Of a stretch of 12,677 bases of DNA, positions 1-7,900 are shown piece by piece (position 1 is the first letter of the stretch; every line of letters starts with the position of its first letter). The position numbers were made by a program, and so were the translations under genes. The DNA comes from Candidatus Treponema faecavium. Its GTDB lineage: Bacteria > Spirochaetota > Spirochaetia > Treponematales > Treponemataceae. Location: contig DXHG01000096.1 of NCBI GenBank assembly GCA_019113455.1, positions 1 to 12,677 on the forward strand, in the 5' to 3' direction. The notes beneath the pieces are model-generated. The model did not search any database. It was given only the letters and a program-made list of their open reading frames with translations, and had not been told where the DNA came from.

Positions 1-1910
1 TACGAACCCGCCTGGGCAAGCACCATAATGAGCGCGTTCTGCCTGAGATACGTGCTTTTTCCCGCCATATTGGGGCCGGTAATGAGCGCGAATGTCTTAT
101 CGCCAAAATCGATGCTGTTCGGCACAAACTCGCCCGCCGGCAGATGCAGCTCGACGACGGGATGGCGTCCGTTTTCTATGCAGAACACGCCGCCTTCTTC
201 AAACTCAGGGCACACCCAGTCCTGACGCACCGCCGCGTACGCAAGCGCCGCCGCAACATCAGTGCGCGCTATTTCATGCGCTGTTTCCATCAGATACGGC
301 ACAAAAGAGCGCAGCCGTACCCGTATCTCAAGAAAGAGCGCGCGTTCCATCGCAATAATCTGCTCGCCCGCGCTGTTCAGTTCTTCTTCCAGCTGCTGCA
401 GCCGTTCTGTCGTGTAGCGGTCTCCGTTTACGAGCGCGCGGCGGAGTATAAAATGCGGCGGAACCGAATCGAGTTTTCCCTTGGATACTTCAAGATAATA
501 TCCCTGCGCGCGGTTATAGCGCACTTTCAGCGTACTGATACCGGTGTTTTTGCGTTCCTCTTCAACGTACGAGTCGAGAATCGTGTTAAAGTTATCGTGA
601 ATCTCATGCAGGCGATCAAGTTCCTGCGACCAGCCGCGCTTAATGAGATTGCCCTCTGTGAGGACAACCGGCGGGTCATCGGCTACTGCGTTCGCAATCA
701 GCTCGCTGATCGTTGTTGCATCAGCAAGATCAGCGCCTGAAAAATCAAGCTGATCCGTTTCGCGGCGCACCGTCATCCATGCGTCAAGGCTCACGCGCAG
801 CGCCTGCAAGTCTTTTGCGTGAGCGCGCTCCATTGCGATGCGGCCGGCAAGGCGTTCAATATCGAGGATGCCCGAAAGCGCTGCGCGCACCGTTTTAAGC
901 ACGGCAGGCGCTGCAATAAACTGCGCAATATGCTCCTGCCGGCGGCGGATTTGCGCAATATCGCGCAGCGGAGAAAGAAGGCGCTGCCTGAGCATGCGGC
1001 TTCCCATCGCGGTAACGGTATACTGCACCGTCTCAAGCAGCGTGTAGCGGCTCGTGCCGTCGTGCAGGTTGGCGATCAGTTCAAGGTTTCTCCGCGACGC
1101 GGCATCCATGACGACAAAATCAACGTCGCGGTATATCTCAATGCCGGTAATGTGCGGAAGCTCCGCGCCGGTTGTTGAGGCGGCGTATTCCAAAAGAAAA
1201 CCGGCGGGCGCTATCTCAGGCGCATCTTCTTCAAGGGAAAAGGATTTAAGCGTTACGGTCTGAAACTGTTCGGTAAGCCGCTTATACGATAAATCTCGGG
1301 AAAACTTCCAGTCAGGGAAATACGATACAGCTATCCCTCCGTACCCGGAAAGCACAGTCTGCACCGCCGCGTCGACCTGCAGCGACTGCGGGAGCAAAAG
1401 TTCGCGCGGCTGGCAGCGGCCAAGCTCCTTTGCAAATTCAGCTTCCATATCGGCGGCGCGCCAGTCTGTCGCCGCAAACACGGACGTAGACACATCAATA
1501 TAGGCAAAACCTGCCCTGCCATGCGCAACGCAGAGCGCCGCAAGAAAGTTGCCCGCCCCCTGCTCAAGAAATTCCTCTTCTATTGCCGTTCCCGGCGTTA
1601 TAGTTTCTATAACTTTGCGCTCTGCAAGCCCGCGCCCGCCTGCCGGCAGCGAAATCTGTTCGCAGATGGCGATTTTTTTCCCGATACGCAAAAGGCGCGC
1701 TATATATATTTTGGCGGCATGGTACGGGATGCCGCACATTTTATGATTGGCGCGGTGCGTCAGCGTCAGATTCAAAAGACGGGATATTTCTTCCGCGTCT
1801 TCGTCAAACATCTCGTAAAAATCACCGAGTCTGAAAAAAAGCACTTCGTTTTGATGCTGCGCCTTTATCGACCGGTACTGCTGCATAAGCGGCGTCAGAG
1901 CATCAGACAT
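1..1910 (-). CDS. mutS: DNA mismatch repair protein MutS (C-terminus beyond window)
   Basis: MutS recognises mismatches and small insertion/deletion loops in newly replicated DNA and recruits MutL using ATP. The minus strand reads open from ATG at 1910 to the window edge, giving 636 residues. I spot-checked the frame in several segments and saw no frameshift. The mismatch-wedge motif FYE is at residues 31-33 (GDFYEMF). The connector-region pieces CGIPYH and AICEQI follow, then the core/clamp stretch VRYNRAQGYYLEVSK. The Walker A loop GPNMAGKST is at about residues 612-620, close to its position in E. coli MutS. Walker B, the signature motif and the dimerisation helix-turn-helix are missing only because the window ends. 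The start lies 11 bases after the skp stop with no strong ribosome-binding site, so I infer translation is coupled to the upstream gene. It is the last visible gene of the tamB-bamA-skp operon. The identification is secure. Confidence 0.97.
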   Translation of the reverse strand, partial: MSDALTPLMQQYRSIKAQHQNEVLFFRLGDFYEMFDEDAEEISRLLNLTLTHRANHKMCGIPYHAAKIYIARLLRIGKKIAICEQISLPAGGRGLAERKVIETITPGTAIEEEFLEQGAGNFLAALCVAHGRAGFAYIDVSTSVFAATDWRAADMEAEFAKELGRCQPRELLLPQSLQVDAAVQTVLSGYGGIAVSYFPDWKFSRDLSYKRLTEQFQTVTLKSFSLEEDAPEIAPAGFLLEYAASTTGAELPHITGIEIYRDVDFVVMDAASRRNLELIANLHDGTSRYTLLETVQYTVTAMGSRMLRQRLLSPLRDIAQIRRRQEHIAQFIAAPAVLKTVRAALSGILDIERLAGRIAMERAHAKDLQALRVSLDAWMTVRRETDQLDFSGADLADATTISELIANAVADDPPVVLTEGNLIKRGWSQELDRLHEIHDNFNTILDSYVEEERKNTGISTLKVRYNRAQGYYLEVSKGKLDSVPPHFILRRALVNGDRYTTERLQQLEEELNSAGEQIIAMERALFLEIRVRLRSFVPYLMETAHEIARTDVAAALAYAAVRQDWVCPEFEEGGVFCIENGRHPVVELHLPAGEFVPNSIDFGDKTFALITGPNMAGKSTYLRQNALIMVLAQAGS

Positions 1911-1921
1911 CTGTTTTGTTT

Positions 1922-2452
1922 TTACAACCCCAGCGCGCTGATAACCTGATCTGTAACGTCAACTGACGGGCTGTACCACAGTATGCCGTTTGCCTGCTGC
2001 AAACTGAGTATCATGCTGTAGCCGCCGTTTTCCGCTATGCGCCCCAGCGTATCGTATAATTTCTGGTAGAACTCATCTGACGATTCAAGAGATCTGCGCA
2101 GAGACTCAAGCTCAATATTTTTCGCATTCGTATACTCAGTCAGATATGACGTACGCTGCGTTATCTGGCTTTCAAGACGAAGCGCGGCGGCGTCATTACC
2201 GTTTTTCTCCTGTTCCAGCTTCTGTTCCTGCAAATCGCGCAGCTCCTGCGTCATGCGGTCAACTTCTTTCTGAAATTCCGCTTTCTTTGATTCATAGCTG
2301 CGCACCGGAGCCGTGTCTCTGAAATATGCCGCGTACACGCGGGACGTATCTACAACGCCGAACTTGGTTATATCCTGCGCATATGCCGCCGGCAGTACTA
2401 TGCAGGCAAGCAGCATACAGATACTCAGTTTTCTTCCGATACATCCGTTCAT
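1922..2452 (-). CDS. skp: Skp/OmpH-family periplasmic chaperone
   Basis: Skp/OmpH proteins are periplasmic trimers that hold unfolded outer-membrane proteins on their way to BamA. The product is about 176 residues. It has a basic N-region (GRKLS), a hydrophobic core and a signal peptidase I site at AYA|QD. A KFGVVDTSRV strand follows, then a long charged, Gln/Glu-rich coiled-coil hairpin at about residues 50-125. The C-terminal block GILWYSPSVDVTDQVI is typical of OmpH family members. The open frame extends to a TTG at 2476, directly after the bamA stop. I chose the second of two adjacent ATGs (2452) because GAGGG at 2458-2462 on the minus strand lies about 5 bases upstream of it; the ATG at 2455 is only 2 bases away. 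The gene sits 24 bases after bamA and 11 before mutS. A chance lipobox-like LLAC lies inside the signal sequence, but the AYA|Q site looks better. Confidence 0.9.
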   Translation of the reverse strand: MNGCIGRKLSICMLLACIVLPAAYAQDITKFGVVDTSRVYAAYFRDTAPVRSYESKKAEFQKEVDRMTQELRDLQEQKLEQEKNGNDAAALRLESQITQRTSYLTEYTNAKNIELESLRRSLESSDEFYQKLYDTLGRIAENGGYSMILSLQQANGILWYSPSVDVTDQVISALGL

Positions 2453-2476
2453 CATTACCCTCACTATACTCTGCAA

Positions 2477-4924
2477 TCAGCGCGCTGTCATGTTAAAGGA
2501 AAGCACAAATGTCGGCGCGCCGATTTTATCAACAAGATCTTCAGACGTATTAAGCCACTGTACCGAACCGTCTTCAACTTTAAACGGCCACGCCAAAAGC
2601 AGGCGCAGCGGGAACTGCGGCATGGAGAAACGCAGACCGATGCCCCAGCTGAAATACCAGTCCTCAACGGAAAGCGCAGAGAACATATCCGCAGCCGTAT
2701 CCGTAATCGCCACTGCGTCAAAGAAGCCGTCAAACGCAAGGATATTCGGCACAATCGGGATGCGCAGCTCAACGGTATTGTTCCACTGCGCCATACCGCG
2801 GTGTTTATTGTAGATGGCGTTCCAACCGCGGCCGATAAACATGCCGTCAATGTACAGCTGATTGCTGAACCCGGGCTTATAGAGCATATTCGGCGGGAGC
2901 TGCATATCAATAGAAGAAAACAGCGCAAGCACCGCTTTAAGGCTCCAGGACTCAAATACCGGCACGTTCAGCAGCGTAAAGTACAGCTCCCCCTGCAGTT
3001 TATTTCTGAAAAAGAATTCGTTTTCCACAGTCGGGATAAGGCCGTACCACGAAAGCGTGTTTTTAAGGAACCAGCCGTTTGACGGATCGTAGTTTATATC
3101 GCGGTCGTCAAGCGCCACGGCGCCGTATATGGAGTTCTGTAATCCCCAGCTGCCGTGATACTCCGCTATAGTAGAATCATATGGTTCGTACATATCCGCG
3201 TCGTAGATATTCTGCATCAGCGTGCTGTTCAGTCCGCCTGAAACAGTCAGAATCGCAAACGTCGGCTGCCAGCGCCGTCCGACGCCCGCGCTGAACGTAA
3301 ACGCCCACTGTTCGTAATCAAAGTAATAGTTTTCCTGATCGATGCCGTCGGGAAGGAACATCGTCTGAAGCGACGTAAGCTTGCTGTGAGATACTTCCGC
3401 GCCGACGCTGAAGCTCAGCGGTATGCCGAACAGCCAGTTGTCTCCGTAACTGACGCCAAGCGACTGCTGTTCCGTAGAAAGCATCACGTTTGCGCCGACG
3501 GTGCGTCCGGTGCCGAATATGTTCCTGTCTTCCCATTTTGCAAACAGCGATATCGGCAGCGCATCGGGGTCTGAAATGCCTGAAAAAGTCAAGCCGAATT
3601 CGATTGAGGTTGTGGACTGCTCCGCTACCGTAATAACAAGATCAGACAAATAATCTTCTGATCCCGGCATGATTTCCGGCACCACCGCAGAGAAATACTG
3701 CAGGTTGAACAGGTTTCTCAGGCTGTTTACGATTTTTGTCTTTGAATAAATGTCTCCCGGTTCAACCAGCAGTTCCCGCCGGATAACGTAATCTTTTGTT
3801 TTCTCGTTGCCTTGGATAATGATATTCTGAATATGGCTGCGCGGGCGCTCTATAATAGAGAACGTACACGAAATTGTCCGTGCAGACGGATCTTTTTGTA
3901 TATCAGGCATAAAACCGTTTCCGGTATATCCGTTCTCATAATACAAATCGGCAACAGCGGAACAGCCTGCCATAAAGCGCGTCTGATTATACACCGCGTT
4001 ATCCTGCAGACCGATAAGGCTGCGCAGCTCCTCATCGGTAAAAATAGTGTTGCCTTCAAATGTAATGCCGCCGAACGTATACTGACTGCCTTCCTGAATG
4101 ACAAATTCAAGCGTCAGCTCATCCCTGTTTTCTTCTTCGTTGTATGTTGTCGTGCGGATAACATCGAGTACGGCGGCGTCGGCATAGCCGCGGTCGTGGT
4201 AGTACGTTTCTATAACCTGCCGGTCAACTTCAAGCTGCGCCTCCTGAAACGCGCCTTTGTTAAACAGCCCTGCCTCTTTCAGCGTCAGCTGGCCGCGCAG
4301 CGTTTTTTCGGTTACGACCTGATTGCCCTGAAACGTAATCGCCGTGATTACCGTCGCTTTGCCTTCCTGTATATGGAAGGTAACTTCAACGCCTGAGTCC
4401 GTTTCAACTGCCTCGGACGTTACGCGCACGCCGGTAAAGCCCTTTTTCAGATACGCATCGCGGATCGCGCGCTCATCCACCAGCAGTTTTGACGCGGAAT
4501 AAATGTCTTTTACTTTCAGCGACACTGCGTCCTGCAGTTCTACCGAGCGCACGCTGCGGTTGCCGGTAAATAATATTTTTGACACAACCGGCCGTTCGGT
4601 TATTACAAAGCGAAGCACGCAGCCGGAACGCTCGGCGTCCCATGCCGATACTTCCGGCTCTATCGTATTAAAGTAGTCGAGCGAATACAACCGGTTCAGA
4701 ATTTCCATATACAGCTCATCAGTAAACGGCTGATTTATATACGGCGCTGTAATGCCTTCAAGGTCAACGCTGCTGATATTATTGAGGCCTTCAAATTCAA
4801 TCAGCTTTACCGGCGTGTTATAGTACCAGCCGTCAGACGACTGCGCGGCAAGCGGAATAAAAAAACCTGTCCACATGAACAGCACCGCTGCAGCCGCCGC
4901 AGCATATACACGTCTTGCATACAT
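2477..4924 (-). CDS. bamA: BamA, outer-membrane beta-barrel assembly pore (Tp92-like)
   Basis: BamA folds and inserts beta-barrel proteins into the outer membrane. The 815-residue product has an Ala-rich signal peptide ending near residue 28 (LAAQ). Five POTRA repeats follow at about 39-111, 112-189, 190-280, 281-361 and 362-437; several open with an F-x-GN strand, as in LFTGN, TFQGN, TFEGN and IIQGN. The Omp85 barrel occupies 438-815. Family landmarks are DDRDINYDPSNGW at 606-618 and the loop-6 motif GRGW at 698-701, the counterpart of VRGF/Y in other BamAs. The protein ends FVLSFNMTAR, so the last residue is not the usual aromatic. ATG at 4924 is preceded by AGGAG (4936-4940) with a longish 11-base spacer. 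The gene lies 27 bases after tamB and 24 before skp. The T. pallidum counterpart, as I recall it, is Tp92/TP0326, a rare surface-exposed protein. Confidence 0.97.
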   Translation of the reverse strand: MYARRVYAAAAAAVLFMWTGFFIPLAAQSSDGWYYNTPVKLIEFEGLNNISSVDLEGITAPYINQPFTDELYMEILNRLYSLDYFNTIEPEVSAWDAERSGCVLRFVITERPVVSKILFTGNRSVRSVELQDAVSLKVKDIYSASKLLVDERAIRDAYLKKGFTGVRVTSEAVETDSGVEVTFHIQEGKATVITAITFQGNQVVTEKTLRGQLTLKEAGLFNKGAFQEAQLEVDRQVIETYYHDRGYADAAVLDVIRTTTYNEEENRDELTLEFVIQEGSQYTFGGITFEGNTIFTDEELRSLIGLQDNAVYNQTRFMAGCSAVADLYYENGYTGNGFMPDIQKDPSARTISCTFSIIERPRSHIQNIIIQGNEKTKDYVIRRELLVEPGDIYSKTKIVNSLRNLFNLQYFSAVVPEIMPGSEDYLSDLVITVAEQSTTSIEFGLTFSGISDPDALPISLFAKWEDRNIFGTGRTVGANVMLSTEQQSLGVSYGDNWLFGIPLSFSVGAEVSHSKLTSLQTMFLPDGIDQENYYFDYEQWAFTFSAGVGRRWQPTFAILTVSGGLNSTLMQNIYDADMYEPYDSTIAEYHGSWGLQNSIYGAVALDDRDINYDPSNGWFLKNTLSWYGLIPTVENEFFFRNKLQGELYFTLLNVPVFESWSLKAVLALFSSIDMQLPPNMLYKPGFSNQLYIDGMFIGRGWNAIYNKHRGMAQWNNTVELRIPIVPNILAFDGFFDAVAITDTAADMFSALSVEDWYFSWGIGLRFSMPQFPLRLLLAWPFKVEDGSVQWLNTSEDLVDKIGAPTFVLSFNMTAR

Positions 4925-4935
4925 TTCTGTTTTTT

Positions 4936-4940
4936 CTCCT
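4936..4940 (-). promoter_or_regulatory. Ribosome-binding site of bamA, long spacer
   Basis: The minus strand reads GTGAGGAG here, giving a clear AGGAG core for the bamA ATG at 4924. The spacer is 11 bases and A-rich, longer than the common 5-9. It is the strongest Shine-Dalgarno sequence in the left operon; tamB and mutS have none as good. Confidence 0.6.
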
Positions 4941-4951
4941 CACAAGGGGCA

Positions 4952-7900
4952 TCATAAAGCCAGTTTCCACGATAAACTGATAGAAGTCGCTTCAACCAGA
5001 TTTATATCAGACGAATCTATTTCAGGCGCAATCCCAAAACGAATCGTCGCAAACGGCGCGCTCATTTCAAAACCAAAGTCGGGTTGAAACACAATGCCGC
5101 CGGAGCTGCCGCCCTGCCGTTGTTTTACTTCGTCGTACGATAAATGCAGCAGCGCGTCAAGATAGATCGAACTGCCAAAGTATTTACCAATATAAACAGT
5201 CGTGTTATCAAGAAAGTTACCGATAGACAGCTCGTTTCTTGCTGAGTCGGAATTATCCATCAGCTGTTTAGACACATTCTGCAATATCATCGTGCGCATA
5301 GAGAATATATCAAGATTCAGCAGGTCACGCAATATTTCCTCTAATTTCCTGATGCCGAGCACCTGCACACCGTAATCAAGACCGGCAAATACCGCGTCAA
5401 CGCCCGATTCTATATCGGCAGACAGTATCTGACCGAGGATTTCCATGATTTCCTGTTCCGATTTCGGCGGCGAGGCCGTATACGTCGGAGAAAACTCACT
5501 GAGCAGCTGATTTTCCGCAGACAGCGTAATGCGCACCTGCCGTCCGTCTTCGTCCCGCTCGCGCGTCTCGGCGCGCACAGTTATGCGCGGGTCAGTCAGG
5601 CTGCTTGTTTCGTCAAACACAATGCGGCCCTCGCGCAGATAAAAGTTCCTGTTCACATATATCACTTCACCGCCGCGCAGCACCACATCGCCAAACAGCT
5701 CGGCGGAACCGCTGCCCGTGTCGGACTCAAACATGAGCGTCGTATACGGCGCGACAAGGCCGCGCAGCAGCGGATCAAAGCGAATCTCTACCTTATTCAG
5801 CGTCTGCAGCTCAAGCGCCGTATGCACCGGAATCCTTCTGCGGCTGCGGGTATCCGGGGTCTCGTCTGCATCAGAACCGCTGAACGCTTTTATAAAATCA
5901 CCCTGAAAAAAATCATTCTGAAAATCAGATGTAAAGAGCGACACCGTCGTATCCTGCGCATACAGCGAACCGCTGATATTCACCTCGGACAAAGATGCAT
6001 TGATATATATGTCGCCGCCGCCTTCTCCCAGCACGCGCACACCGGGAACCTGCACGTCGACAGGAATATTGCTCTCAGGCGGCGTATGTATCGCAAGCGC
6101 AACATGATCAAAAAGCCAGCGGTCAAACACCAGCTGCAAGTCAAGCACAGCACTTCCCGTTCCGCCGATGTCAAACAGCTCGTTATCGATGCGCAGTATG
6201 TTTTCTTCAATCACGGCAAGCGCCAGAGGCGATGTGATATGAGATGGAACATAATCGGGACACGACAAGTCTGCCTGCTGCAGCGTAAGTTCTCCGGCAA
6301 ACTCAGGATCTGACACGTAGCCGGTTATATCAAGCGTTCCAGAAACGATTCCGCCGTGCACGGTTATAAACGGATACGAAAGCAGGTTTGTAAAATACGA
6401 CATATCGGCAAACATATCGGCAAAATGCAGATCAAGCGCCGACTGCCGCACGCTGCCGGTCATCACAAACCTCACCGGCAGCACCGAGCCAAGCGTGAGC
6501 GAAACATCGCCGGTATCCAGCGCATACCCGCTGATACCGGTATTGCTGTCAGAAACAAGATCAATCCGCCCTGGCGTGCGCAGCAGCGTGAGCGTTACCG
6601 GTGCTATATCGCCGGTAAGCGTGCCCGTGATTGCGCCGGTCGCAAACGTCGCCGCAAACACATCGGGAATCAGGGAATGAGCGCTATCCTCGGAAACGCC
6701 GTCAGACTCCACCTGTATCGAAAACGGGACATCGAGCGTATACAGACCGTCCATCGCGTAATGCGCAGAAAACATACCCGAAAAATCAGCCAGCGAGAAA
6801 TGCGCGCTCCATGAATCAAGAACATGGCTTCCTGCGCTCAGTTCTCCCTGATACACATTGATAAAACCGTCTTCAAGCGCGCCGGAAAACGAAAACGACA
6901 CCGGATTTGTTCTCGTGCCGATAGTACCGCGGTCCACCTGCACCGACACGTACGGCATCGCAAGCGTGCCCATCGCCGTTATCCTGCCGGACAGCGTGTC
7001 CGTTTCCGACTGACCGGAAAGCAGCCGCCCCATGGGGAACTCGGAAATCTGCAGTTCGCTTGAAAAATACCAGTCGTCAAGAGCCGCCGCCTGAGAAAAC
7101 TCGTTTTCAAGCGGATTTGACACGTTCGCCGTCAATACATACGACTCGCGCGAAAGCGTGCTTTGCAGGCTGAGATTTACGCTCAGAGATTCAAAAACTG
7201 CGTCCGAAAACGCCCATGAAATGCTTCCCGCTCCCTCCAGTTCGGACACCGCATCCGAATACGACAAACGCGAAAAACTAAAACCGTACCGGTTCGCCGT
7301 GCCGGACATAAACACATATGGCGCAAACGATACCAACCCTGAAGACTCTGCAAGCTCAAGGCTTCGCAGCTCGACAAAAAAATCATCAGGCATACGCGCC
7401 GCTGATACGTCAGCAGACACGGACACCACATAGCCGCCCACCGATACCGGCAGATTATACATGCGCAGATATGCGGTCAGCTGTTCCATACCGCCTGACA
7501 AGTCTGCGCCTGCCTCAAAGCCGTAGCTGCCGGAAACCGTTGCCATCGTGCCGTCAATCACATTGCCGGTGAGCACATAGGGAATCGTGTTTACCATGCA
7601 GTCCGCCGAAAAAAACACGTCTCGGTAATCGGGAGAAATATCGGCCTCTGCCGTCAGCTGCACGGTTTGTCCGGCATACCGCATGTCAAACTGCGATATA
7701 TGCAGCATAGTCTCATTGCCGTCCGCGGCGACAAGCACAAACTCGCTGTCTTTTTCGGTATTTGCGACAACGATTGACGGTATATTGTACGTAACGGAAG
7801 AAAAATCAGTGGCAATAAATATATCGTTTGTCATGATGTACGGAGCAGCGGCGGCGGCAGCTGCCGCAAGCGCAGGCTGTTTCTCCTCATCTGCAAACAC

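Noticed and set aside
144..740. A 198-codon plus-strand open frame opposite mutS
   Set aside because: The minus strand carries continuous MutS homology here; the plus-strand product has no recognisable features.
2453..2476. TTG at 2476 as the skp start, directly abutting the bamA stop
   Set aside because: It adds residues before a complete signal peptide and lacks a ribosome-binding site, while GAGGG lies well placed for the ATG at 2452.
7844..7867. Eight-alanine run in TamB as a disease-like or phase-variable repeat
   Set aside because: The codons are mixed GCN, not a pure trinucleotide tract, so slippage is less likely; it is probably just composition bias.
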